The notes under the pieces: generated by a model
Told to the model about the DNA's origin: nothing
Seen by the model: only the letters and a program-made list of their open reading frames with translations
The model's database searches: none
Part shown: one piece after another, positions 16,653-23,907 of the stretch
Layout of the letters: every line of letters begins with the position of its first letter
Position numbering within the stretch: position 1 is the first letter of the stretch
Position numbers and translations under genes: made by a program
Source: JBAZKV01 sp964443545
GTDB taxonomy: Bacteria; Margulisbacteria; WOR-1; JAKLHX01; JBAZKV01
Assembly (NCBI GenBank): GCA_964443545.1
Contig: CAYUCV010000012.1
Coordinates: forward strand, 1 to 41,856
DNA: 41,856 bases
Direction: 5' to 3'

Positions 16653-18013
16653 AGCCTTTTGTACTCCCAGTAACTCCTCATTACTTTTTTTACATAAGCC
16701 CTGGTCTCGGAAAATCCTATATTCTCGACAAATTCGTCTATGTCCGCAGCCCCGGTCCTTTTCAGCCATTTTCTTACGCTGCCCGAGCCCCCGTTGTAGG
16801 CGGCCAGCGCAAGGTATTCGTTACCCGAATACAGCTTAAGCATCTGCGAAAGATAGTAAGCGCCCATTTCGACATTAAGTTCCGGCTCAAACAGCCTGAG
16901 GGTATGGTAAGAGCTGACATTCAGCGCCTTTGCGATAAGCTTTCCTGTTCTCGGGATTATTTGGGTCAGACCCCTGCCAAAAGCCCTCGACAGGCCTTTT
17001 GAATTGAACCTGCTTTCTTCCCTAATGAGCGCAAACATCAAATAAGGGTCCACTCTGTATTTTTCAGAAAAAGTAAAAACTTCGCTCTCATATCCGCGGG
17101 GGAACGACAGCAGCCAGCTTTCCTCTTCTACCTCTTCAAGGCTTCCCGAATAGATGCCGTCAAGTACCTGTCTTTCCACCGCCCTGATAGCCCTCTTCCA
17201 ATCTCTGCCTGCGGCCGCAGCCTTTGCGACACACACACCGGCTGCTCTCTTTTTTGCAAGATCATCTTCCATCCTTTCGGCTGCCGCGGCCTCTTCTGCC
17301 GCCTCTTTGTAAAACCCGGCATCAAAAAGCTCCCTGAATTTTTTCATGTGTACATTGTCCGGCAGGCTTTGCGCACCGGTCTGTGATCTGTGTTCGAAAG
17401 AAGCCGGCTTTTCCCTGAGCTTTGCCAGTGCCCTGTAACCATAGTAAGTATAAGGATATCTTTGGGAGGTCTTGCGGTAGAGGTCTGGAGCGTCTTTACT
17501 GCGGCCGAGTTTTTCCGCGCTCTTGGCCTGCCAGAAAAGGCATTTGGGCCCGGTATCCCTTACGGGGTAAAGGGTCTCGACCTGGGAAAAGACGCTTATG
17601 GCCTGCTCGTATTTTTTCTTCTTGTAGAGAGCAAATCCTTTTGCCCAGGCCTTTTCGCCGGCATCCTTATATGGCGCCCGGACTCCCTTTGTCTCTTCCT
17701 GGTATCCCGTCAGGATACTGTATGGATGCTCCTCAATCAGCAGTTCGTATTCCTTTTGGGCCTGTTCTGTGTTGCCGCCGATGAAAAAAGCTTCGGCAAG
17801 CCTGAGCCTGGCATAGTCTGAAAGGATATAATTTTTGTCATTGGCCAGAGGCGTAAGTATGTTAACGGCTTCCTGCAGTTTATTCTCAAGAATGAGGTCG
17901 TCAGCCTTTTTCAGGTCCTGGGAAGGGTTTGCCAAAGCCTGGAGCTGAAGCAATGATAGAGCTAGCAGTGTAAAAAAAACGCCGGCAGCCCCTCTTTTTG
18001 CCTTCGCCCTCAC
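16604..18013 (-). CDS. Soluble lytic murein transglycosylase (Slt-like)
   Basis: A 469-residue periplasmic enzyme that cleaves peptidoglycan glycan strands, forming 1,6-anhydro ends. Signal peptide 1-28 (ends QALA), helical TPR-like superhelix about 30-300, then the SLT catalytic domain: ALIREESRFNSKG with the catalytic Glu, GRGLTQIIPRTG, and AAYNGGSGSVRKWL. In E. coli Slt the superhelix forms a ring in the periplasm. The start is GTG at 18011-18013, forming a GTGA overlap with the pcrA stop, so translation is coupled. The 3' end overlaps the convergent gene 15402-16652. Confidence 0.93.
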   Translation of the reverse strand: MRAKAKRGAAGVFFTLLALSLLQLQALANPSQDLKKADDLILENKLQEAVNILTPLANDKNYILSDYARLRLAEAFFIGGNTEQAQKEYELLIEEHPYSILTGYQEETKGVRAPYKDAGEKAWAKGFALYKKKKYEQAISVFSQVETLYPVRDTGPKCLFWQAKSAEKLGRSKDAPDLYRKTSQRYPYTYYGYRALAKLREKPASFEHRSQTGAQSLPDNVHMKKFRELFDAGFYKEAAEEAAAAERMEDDLAKKRAAGVCVAKAAAAGRDWKRAIRAVERQVLDGIYSGSLEEVEEESWLLSFPRGYESEVFTFSEKYRVDPYLMFALIREESRFNSKGLSRAFGRGLTQIIPRTGKLIAKALNVSSYHTLRLFEPELNVEMGAYYLSQMLKLYSGNEYLALAAYNGGSGSVRKWLKRTGAADIDEFVENIGFSETRAYVKKVMRSYWEYKRLYRDVHRPEEQALSSS

Positions 18014-20142
18014 GGCCTTTTCTCTATCGGAGCGTATTTAAGCATCAGTGTTTTGGCCCCTATATTTGAGAACACAACCTCTATCATGGTATCTTCTCCG
18101 TCCCCGTCCACTTTCATTATCTCCCCGGTTCCCCATTTGGGGTGCCGGATCATGTCCCCTACCCCGTACATTCCGTCATAGTTTGTTTTGATCTTGATTT
18201 CTTCCACATCGCTGTCCGCAGATTCGCTTGAGATCTCTTCTTTTAGCGTAGGTGGTATCTCCTCAAGAAATCTGGAAGGCCCGTTGCACCAGCTCTCGCC
18301 GAACAAAAGCCTTTCCCTGGCCGAGGTAAGATAAAGCACCCCTTTGGCGCGGGTGATCCCGACATAGCACAGTCTTCTTTCCTCTTCCAGTTCTTTTGGC
18401 TCGAACATCGCCCTGTAATGAGGAAAAATACCTTCTTCAAGCCCCACCATGAACACCACGGGGAATTCCAATCCTTTGGCTGCATGAAATGTCATCATGG
18501 TAACGGAAGAAGCGGTCTCGTCCAGTGTGTCTTGGTCGCTGACAAGGGAGATCTGCGAAATAAAGGCGCCCAGAGAAGTGTCATCGCTGTTCTGTTCAAA
18601 TTTTATCGCCACCGACAGGAATTCTTTTATGTTCTCCACCCTGGCAAGAGCTTCTTCCGTTCCTTCGGCTTCCAGGTCCGCCACATACTTTGTGCGGTGT
18701 ATTATTCTGTCCATTATGGAAGAGGCCGAAGAAGTTGCGGTAAGGCTTCTAAAGTACTCGAGCGTTTCGATAAGAGCAGCCAGGCTTTTTTTTGTCTTTG
18801 CCGTAAGATCAAGACCGTCCGTATTCTTTAAAACCTCATATAGCGAAACGTTCCTGGAGGCGGCCGCAAGATCAAGTTTGGCCAGAGTTATCTTTCCGAC
18901 CCCGCTCAGCATAAAGCCCATCACCCTTAACATGCTTGAGCTGTCTTTTGGGTTAAAGATAACGCGCAAAAGCGCCATCATATCCTTTATTTCTTTTCTT
19001 TCGTAGAACCGGAAACCGGAAATTATCCTGTATGGTATGCCGGCCTGAAGAAAGGCTTCCTCAAGAACTCGCGACTGCGCGTTGGTCCTGTAGAGCACGG
19101 CAAAATCCTTCAATTCTCTATCCGTCTTTAGCTTTTGTATCTGGCCCAGAACAAAAAGGGCCTCGTCCTGCTCGTCCTTGGCCAGATAATGTATCGGGCG
19201 CTTCCCTTCTTTTGAGGCTGTCCAGAGCTTTTTGCTTTTTCTTGCCGTGTTATTGGATATTACATGGTTGGCAGCGTCAAGGATATTCTTTGAGGAGCGG
19301 TAATTTTCTTCGAGCTTTATCACTTTTGCTCCTGGATAATCCTTTTCAAAATCGAGGATGTTCCTTATATCCGCTCCCCTGAACCCGTAAATGCTCTGGT
19401 CATCATCCCCCACCACGCAGATATTCCCGCTTTTTTCGGACAGGAGCCTTGCCAGCATATATTGGACATGATTGGTGTCCTGGTATTCGTCGACATTTAT
19501 GTGAGAAAACCTCTCCTGATAATGCCGCAGGGTCTCTTTGGAAGTCTGCAGAAGTTCAACTGTAAAGCAGAGCATGTCGTCAAAATCAAGCGCGTTATTC
19601 TCAAAGAGTTTTTTCTGGTAGAGCGCGTAGCATTGGGCCGCCTTTTCCCCCCATATGTCCATGGAGCTCTCAGCGTACTGCGCAGGGCCTTTCATCTCGT
19701 TCTTTGCCTTGCTTACCGAATCAAGCATAGCAGCAGGTTTGTACCTTTTGTCGTCAAAGTCCAATTCCTTTATCGCCTGCTTCATGAGCGAAAGCTGCTC
19801 ATCCTGGCCATAAATGACAAAATTTTTCTCCCTGCCTATCTTGTCTATATCCCTGCGCAATATCCTTCCGCAGATGGAATGGAAGGTCCCCGCCCACAGG
19901 TCCCTTGCGGCAAGCCCTGCCAGCCTTTTTATCCTCTTCTTCATCTCATCCGCCGCTTTGTTGGTAAAGGTGACCGCCAGAATGCCGGATGGAGCTATGC
20001 CTTTTTCCTTTATCATGTAAGCGATACGGTGCGTAAGGACGCGGGTCTTGCCGGAACCCGCTCCTGCAATAATGAGCAGAGGTCCATCTGTGCAGAGAAC
20101 GGCTTCTTTTTGCTGCGGGTTGAGGGACTTGAGGACTGACAT
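18010..20142 (-). CDS. pcrA: ATP-dependent DNA helicase PcrA/UvrD
   Basis: A 710-residue superfamily 1A 3'-5' helicase for repair and removal of recombination proteins. The Q-motif LNPQQKEAV, Walker A IAGAGSGKTRVLTHR, motif II VDEYQDTNHVQY, motif III GDDDQSIYGFRGAD, motif V/VI MTFHAAKGLEF and YVGITRAK are all present. The C-terminal YGVGDMIRHPKWGTGEI is the Tudor-like RNA-polymerase-binding tail typical of PcrA. The ATG (20142) has no Shine-Dalgarno sequence; TGCTAAAAT ends 9 bases upstream. The start region overlaps the -35 box of the divergent galT promoter. Confidence 0.96.
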   Translation of the reverse strand: MSVLKSLNPQQKEAVLCTDGPLLIIAGAGSGKTRVLTHRIAYMIKEKGIAPSGILAVTFTNKAADEMKKRIKRLAGLAARDLWAGTFHSICGRILRRDIDKIGREKNFVIYGQDEQLSLMKQAIKELDFDDKRYKPAAMLDSVSKAKNEMKGPAQYAESSMDIWGEKAAQCYALYQKKLFENNALDFDDMLCFTVELLQTSKETLRHYQERFSHINVDEYQDTNHVQYMLARLLSEKSGNICVVGDDDQSIYGFRGADIRNILDFEKDYPGAKVIKLEENYRSSKNILDAANHVISNNTARKSKKLWTASKEGKRPIHYLAKDEQDEALFVLGQIQKLKTDRELKDFAVLYRTNAQSRVLEEAFLQAGIPYRIISGFRFYERKEIKDMMALLRVIFNPKDSSSMLRVMGFMLSGVGKITLAKLDLAAASRNVSLYEVLKNTDGLDLTAKTKKSLAALIETLEYFRSLTATSSASSIMDRIIHRTKYVADLEAEGTEEALARVENIKEFLSVAIKFEQNSDDTSLGAFISQISLVSDQDTLDETASSVTMMTFHAAKGLEFPVVFMVGLEEGIFPHYRAMFEPKELEEERRLCYVGITRAKGVLYLTSARERLLFGESWCNGPSRFLEEIPPTLKEEISSESADSDVEEIKIKTNYDGMYGVGDMIRHPKWGTGEIMKVDGDGEDTMIEVVFSNIGAKTLMLKYAPIEKRP

Positions 20143-20170
20143 TGCTATTTTATTTTAGCACAGATATAAT
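20142..20170 (+). promoter_or_regulatory. galT promoter, leaderless spacing
   Basis: TTGCTA (20142-20147), a 17-base spacer, and TATAAT (20165-20170) form a good vegetative promoter. ATG of galT follows 6 bases later, so transcription should start on the start codon itself. The -35 box overlaps the first base of the divergent pcrA gene. Confidence 0.78.
20152..20160 (-). promoter_or_regulatory. pcrA extended -10 promoter, leaderless spacing
   Basis: On the minus strand TGCTAAAAT (20160 to 20152) is followed by 9 bases and the pcrA ATG. It lies within the spacer of the divergent galT promoter, so the two RNA polymerases cannot bind together. Confidence 0.65.
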
Positions 20171-20176
20171 TACCCC

Positions 20177-21193
20177 ATGCCCGATCTGAGACAGAATCCC
20201 GCCACCAAAGAGTGGGTCATAATAGCCAAGGAAAGAGCTCGCAGGCCCGACGATTTTGCCGTGGAAAAACCAAAAGAGGACGAGTCCCGGGAAGAAAAAG
20301 AGAACTGCGTTTTTTGCTGCGGCAACGAGAACAAAACGCCGAAAGAGATCATGGCTTACAGGGCCTTTGGCACCAAGCCCGATACTCCGGGCTGGTGGGT
20401 CCGGGTGGTCCCCAACAAATTCGCAGCCCTTGTGCCTGGCGGCAACCCGAAAAGGTTCAAGGAGCACGACTTTTTCCGCCACATGGACGGCATAGGCAGC
20501 CACGAGGTGATAATAGAAACTCCGGAACACGATCTTCACATCGCCACCATGGACCAGCACCAGGTCGAGGAGGTCTTTCTGGCGTACAGAGAGCGGTATC
20601 TGGCTCTAAGCAAGGACCCCAATTTTGAGATAATAATCATTTTCAGGAACCACGGCAGGTCCGCCGGGACTTCGATAAAACACCCACATTCGCAGATCAT
20701 CGCCGCCCCGGTCACCCCAACTCATGTGCGACACCGTCTCGAGGAGGCCATGAGGTATTTCGATGACGAGGGAAGGTGCGTTTACTGCGACATGCTGGCA
20801 AAAGAAAAAGAAGTTGACGAGCGCGTTGTACTTGAGACCGACAATTTTATTTGTTTTGAGCCCTATGCCTCAAGGTCGCCGTTTGAGACCTATATACTGC
20901 CAAAAGTCCATCAGGCCTGCTTTAAGGACATCACGGAGAATATGGCAAAAGAATTCGCCTATATTACAAGGAACACGCTAAGAAAGATAGACAAGGCGCT
21001 TAATAACCCTGATTACAACTATATCATCGGCTCTGCGCCCCCCCAGGAAGCCGGCGGAGAGTACTACCACTGGCACATGAGGATAGTGCCAAAGGTGTCC
21101 GCTGTAGCCGGTTTTGAGCTCGGGTCCGGCATTTTTATCAACACTGTCATACCTGAAGAAGCCGCAAAATTTCTCAAAGACATCCCGGCATGA
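20177..21193 (+). CDS. galT: Galactose-1-phosphate uridylyltransferase (GalT family)
   Basis: A 338-residue HIT-superfamily nucleotidyltransferase moving UMP between UDP-glucose and galactose-1-phosphate (Leloir pathway) or acting on a related sugar phosphate. The catalytic histidine is His171 in IKHPHSQIIAAP; zinc ligands of the first site are likely Cys44, Cys47, His118 and His169. A second CxxC (CVYC, 201-204) lies in the C-terminal half. No galK or galE is nearby, so the in vivo sugar is uncertain; some relatives are ADP-glucose or nucleotide phosphorylases. No Shine-Dalgarno sequence: the start lies 6 bases after TATAAT. Overlaps tlyA by 4 bases (ATGA). Confidence 0.92.
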   Translation: MPDLRQNPATKEWVIIAKERARRPDDFAVEKPKEDESREEKENCVFCCGNENKTPKEIMAYRAFGTKPDTPGWWVRVVPNKFAALVPGGNPKRFKEHDFFRHMDGIGSHEVIIETPEHDLHIATMDQHQVEEVFLAYRERYLALSKDPNFEIIIIFRNHGRSAGTSIKHPHSQIIAAPVTPTHVRHRLEEAMRYFDDEGRCVYCDMLAKEKEVDERVVLETDNFICFEPYASRSPFETYILPKVHQACFKDITENMAKEFAYITRNTLRKIDKALNNPDYNYIIGSAPPQEAGGEYYHWHMRIVPKVSAVAGFELGSGIFINTVIPEEAAKFLKDIPA

Positions 21194-21939
21194 AAAAAAG
21201 GCTTGATGTTCTTCTCCTTGAAAGAGGTCTTTTTGACTCCAGGGCCAAAGCACAGGCTGTGATAATGGCCGGCAATGTTCTTGTGGACGGACAAAAGATC
21301 GACAAGGCCGGAACTCTCACAAACGAAAAAAGCACCGTCAGAATACTCGGGAGCAGGCTTAAATATGTATCCAGAGGCGGACTAAAACTTGAGAAAGCTC
21401 TCGGTGAGTTCGGGATCGATCCCTGCGGCAGGGTCTGCCTGGATATAGGTGCCTCCACCGGCGGCTTTACCGACTGTCTTCTGCAGAACGGGGCAGCAAA
21501 AGTGTACGCGGTGGATGTGGGCTACGGTCAGATGGACCTAAAAGTTAGGAACGACAGCAGAGTAGTGGTCATAGAAAGGACCAATGCCAGGAACCTGACG
21601 CCCGAGGCGCTCTACGGAAAAGATGGCGACAAAGGCCCTAGGGCATCTCTTGCCGTCATAGATGTTTCCTTTATCTCCCTGTCAAAGATCCTTCCCGCAA
21701 TATACGCCCTTTTGTCCGAAAAGGCCGAGGTGGCCGCCCTGGTCAAGCCGCAGTTCGAGGCCGGTAGGGCCCTGGTGGGCAAAGGCGGGATAGTCAGGGA
21801 CAGCAAAACACACGAACTGGTGCTCAAGAACATTACCGCATCAGCAAAGGAGACCGGTTTCTCTTTTGAGGGCTCCTGCACTTCCCCGATAAAAGGGGCC
21901 GACGGCAATATCGAGTTCCTTATCCATCTCAAAAAATGA
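21190..21939 (+). CDS. tlyA: TlyA-family rRNA (cytidine-2'-O)-methyltransferase
   Basis: A 249-residue protein with an S4 RNA-binding domain (about 3-63; KKRLDVLLLERGLFDSRAKA) and an FtsJ/RrmJ-type methyltransferase. SAM motif I is CLDIGASTGGFTDCLL, and the K-D-K-E style residues include Asp in AVIDVSF and Lys in ALVKPQFEAG. Characterised members methylate 16S C1409 and/or 23S C1920; the old name hemolysin A is a misnomer. It is coupled to galT (ATGA overlap) and to the next gene (4-base overlap), forming a four-gene run galT-tlyA-nuclease-nadK. tlyA next to nadK is a common bacterial arrangement. Confidence 0.93.
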   Translation: MKKRLDVLLLERGLFDSRAKAQAVIMAGNVLVDGQKIDKAGTLTNEKSTVRILGSRLKYVSRGGLKLEKALGEFGIDPCGRVCLDIGASTGGFTDCLLQNGAAKVYAVDVGYGQMDLKVRNDSRVVVIERTNARNLTPEALYGKDGDKGPRASLAVIDVSFISLSKILPAIYALLSEKAEVAALVKPQFEAGRALVGKGGIVRDSKTHELVLKNITASAKETGFSFEGSCTSPIKGADGNIEFLIHLKK

Positions 21940-22454
21940 ACGAAACCAGCACCTATATCTATACGGCCTTCGGACTATTACTCGGCATCATTGCGACCAT
22001 CTGGACCTTAAGGTCGCTAAAAAGCCTTAAGCACAGAAAACGCTCCTGCCAGGCAAAGCTCGCGGAAGAAAAGGCGCAGGGCCTTTTGAAAAGAAAAGGC
22101 TATGAAATAATCGAAAGCCAGAAAAGAATGCCTCTGGTATTTTTTGTTGACGGCCAAAAAAAGGAGACTGTGATCATAGCAGATCACTTGGTCAAAAAAG
22201 GCGGCAGGATATATGTGGCAGAGGTAAAGGACCGGGACCTTAAGGGAAAGCTCCTTGACCCGGGCATCAGAAGACAGCTGCTGGAATACAATGCAGCATT
22301 CAAGCCGGACGGCGTTCTTCTGGTTGACATGAAGAACGGCAGGGTCCATCTGGTGGGGTTTGGCCGGGAAAAAATGGCCATATCCCGGCAGCAGCTGTTT
22401 ATTATCGCGGCATTATTATCTATAATAGTATTGCTGGCCTTAAAAATACTGTAG
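21936..22454 (+). CDS. Membrane-anchored PD-(D/E)XK nuclease-like protein
   Basis: 172 residues. A transmembrane helix (about 7-24) precedes a soluble domain of about 110 residues, and a second helix (152-171) ends the protein. The soluble part resembles a small PD-(D/E)XK restriction-like fold: helix EEKAQGLLKRKGYEIIE (44-60), Asp83 in IADHLVKKGG, Glu96 and Lys98 in VAEVKDRD, and Gln114 in RRQLLEY. This order (E, D, ExK, Q) is that of Holliday-junction-resolvase-like and UPF0102-like nucleases. DNA cleavage by a membrane-bound version is inference. Coupled to tlyA by 4 bases. nadK follows after 25 bases. Confidence 0.72.
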   Translation: MNETSTYIYTAFGLLLGIIATIWTLRSLKSLKHRKRSCQAKLAEEKAQGLLKRKGYEIIESQKRMPLVFFVDGQKKETVIIADHLVKKGGRIYVAEVKDRDLKGKLLDPGIRRQLLEYNAAFKPDGVLLVDMKNGRVHLVGFGREKMAISRQQLFIIAALLSIIVLLALKIL

Positions 22455-22479
22455 CGGCCGCGATCCGGAGGGACCAAAG

Positions 22480-23337
22480 ATGGCTGTTGTGGGAGTGTTC
22501 ATTAAAGAAGACGACAAAAGGGTCATCGATTATACAGGCGATCTTATAAGGGGCCTTGCAAAGAAACACAAGATACTTGTTTTAAAGCCCCAGGCGGGGC
22601 CTTTAAAAGGCGCTCCCGCAATGCCATGCGCCCTTTCATCATTTCAAAAAGCCTCTTTCCTGCTTGCCGTGGGAGGCGACGGGACAATGCTCAGGAGCGC
22701 GCGGCTTTTTTCTTTTCTGGGCCTTCCCATACTCGGCATCAACCTGGGACGCAGGGGATTTTTGACCGAGGTCGGCATCGAAGAAGCTCCTGATGTTATC
22801 CCTAAAATAATATCGGGCGGCTACTTTCTGGACCAGAGGATGATGCTGGATGTAAAAGTAAAAAGAGGCAAAAAGACGATCGGGTCTTCGCTTGCCTTGA
22901 ACGACGCGGTAATAGGAAAGAACGGCATAGCAAGGCTGATAAGGCTTGAAGCCTGGCACAACGGCAACCTTGTCACGACCTACGGTTCGGACGGACTGAT
23001 AGTTGCCACTCCAACGGGATCTACGGGGCACAACCTGTCGGCCGGCGGCCCGATCCTCGATTCTTCCCTTAAGTCTTTGATACTTACGGCCATCTGCTCG
23101 ACCTCCATCAGCAACAGGTCCATCGTGATAGACAGCAAAGGAACCTTAAAGATAAAGGTGGTTTCCGTGCCAAAGGGAATGGACGGGACTTTGACCCTTG
23201 ACGGGCAGACCGTTATAAAGCTGGGGTCAGGGGATGAGGTCCTGATAACCAGGGCAGACAGCATGACAAAATTCGTTCGTCTTAAGCACCGCAATTTCTT
23301 TTCCGTGCTCAAAGGCAAACTCGGCTGGGAGGGCTAA
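22480..23337 (+). CDS. nadK: NAD kinase
   Basis: A 285-residue cytosolic enzyme that phosphorylates NAD to NADP. The diagnostic GGDGTML motif stands near residue 67, with NLGRRGFLTEV, the SLALNDAVIGK segment, and DGLIVATPTGSTGHNLSAGGP, all family signatures. The usual Gly-Asp pair with catalytic Asp is intact. ATG 22480 follows GGAGGG by a normal distance, unlike the leaderless genes. It ends the galT-tlyA-nuclease run; just past the stop lies a dispersed repeat and a GC hairpin. Confidence 0.96.
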   Translation: MAVVGVFIKEDDKRVIDYTGDLIRGLAKKHKILVLKPQAGPLKGAPAMPCALSSFQKASFLLAVGGDGTMLRSARLFSFLGLPILGINLGRRGFLTEVGIEEAPDVIPKIISGGYFLDQRMMLDVKVKRGKKTIGSSLALNDAVIGKNGIARLIRLEAWHNGNLVTTYGSDGLIVATPTGSTGHNLSAGGPILDSSLKSLILTAICSTSISNRSIVIDSKGTLKIKVVSVPKGMDGTLTLDGQTVIKLGSGDEVLITRADSMTKFVRLKHRNFFSVLKGKLGWEG

Positions 23338-23338
23338 T

Positions 23339-23377
23339 CCTTCGACTCACTCGCTTTGCTCGTTCGCTCAGGACAAG
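23339..23377 (-). repeat. Dispersed intergenic repeat after nadK
   Basis: Starts 1 base after the nadK stop. Ends read CCTTCGACTCACTCG and CGCTCAGGACAAG. The reverse complement of its outer parts matches 33457-33477 (CTTGTCCTGAGCG, CGAAGG), with an extra middle in this copy. Confidence 0.7.
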
Positions 23378-23387
23378 AAACCAAAAA

Positions 23388-23405
23388 CCCCGGGATCACC
23401 GGGGG
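23388..23405. terminator. GC hairpin between convergent genes
   Basis: CCCCGG (23388-23393) and CCGGGG (23399-23404) form a strong stem around GATCA, between nadK (+) and the small minus-strand gene ending at 23436. There is no T tract on the plus side; on the minus strand the stem is followed by TTTTTGG, which is a weak terminator signature for the minus-strand genes. Confidence 0.45.
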
Positions 23406-23435
23406 TAGTTGGCCAAGAAAATAAGGCAACCTGGG

Positions 23436-23639
23436 TCAGTTAATGATCTCGAACCTGTTCATGAAGCACCACTTTTTCAGGTCCTTGATCAGGATAAAGG
23501 TCTTTTCAATTTCCGGGTCGGGAGCGCCCTGCCTGCAGCCGTAAAGTGTAACATTGTAGAGTCCCGCGCCTTTTATGTGTTCTATGTACTGGTTAAAAAC
23601 CACCTGGTTTATAGCCTTCAGCATTTTAGGATTTCCCAT
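23436..23639 (-). CDS. Small hypothetical protein (67 aa)
   Basis: I do not recognise the family. The protein has mixed alpha/beta composition, two cysteines (YGCRQG, KWCFM), and no signal or membrane segment. GGAGAT lies 5 bases before the ATG, inside the end of the upstream gene, whose stop is only 3 bases away, so the two are translationally coupled. The position between convergent nadK and divergent carA gives no hint of function. Confidence 0.6.
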   Translation of the reverse strand: MGNPKMLKAINQVVFNQYIEHIKGAGLYNVTLYGCRQGAPDPEIEKTFILIKDLKKWCFMNRFEIIN

Positions 23640-23642
23640 TTT

Positions 23643-23831
23643 TTATCTCCAGTGATATACGGTCTTGGGGGCCTGGGCCTGGGATTTAAAGCTGTTGGCC
23701 AGTATGCTTATGAAGCTGCCCAGCGTCTGTTCTTCTTTGGGGGTGTTATAATTTGATCTTAAGAGATACTTTTTGCCGCTGATCTCTATTCTTTCTACCG
23801 CGGTAAAGTCTTTTTTGAGTTGGTCTGTCAT
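23643..23831 (-). CDS. Small hypothetical protein (62 aa)
   Basis: Unknown family. About 62 residues starting MTDQLKKDFTAVERI; the middle reads ISGKKYLLRSNYNT, a short beta pair, and the end is basic. ATG 23831 follows GGGGGAAAGG, a good ribosome-binding site; an in-frame start at 23918 is rejected because it would cross the carA promoter and lacks such a site. It is divergent from carA and coupled to the next small gene. Confidence 0.6.
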   Translation of the reverse strand: MTDQLKKDFTAVERIEISGKKYLLRSNYNTPKEEQTLGSFISILANSFKSQAQAPKTVYHWR

Positions 23832-23869
23832 CTGCCTTTCCCCCTTCATATATCTATCGTCAGTTTCTT

Positions 23870-23898
23870 TTGATAATTTCACCGGTTTGGCATATAAT
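23870..23898 (+). promoter_or_regulatory. carA promoter, leaderless spacing
   Basis: TTGATA (23870-23875), 17 bases, TATAAT (23893-23898). This is the best vegetative promoter in the window. The carA ATG follows 9 bases later, leaving at most a few untranslated bases. Confidence 0.82.
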
Positions 23899-23907
23899 AG
23901 TTCTAGT

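Noticed and set aside
23773..23907. 45-codon extension of carA to an upstream in-frame start
   Set aside because: The near-consensus promoter at 23870-23898 lies inside that extension, and CarA proteins begin near MKGILMLEDG.
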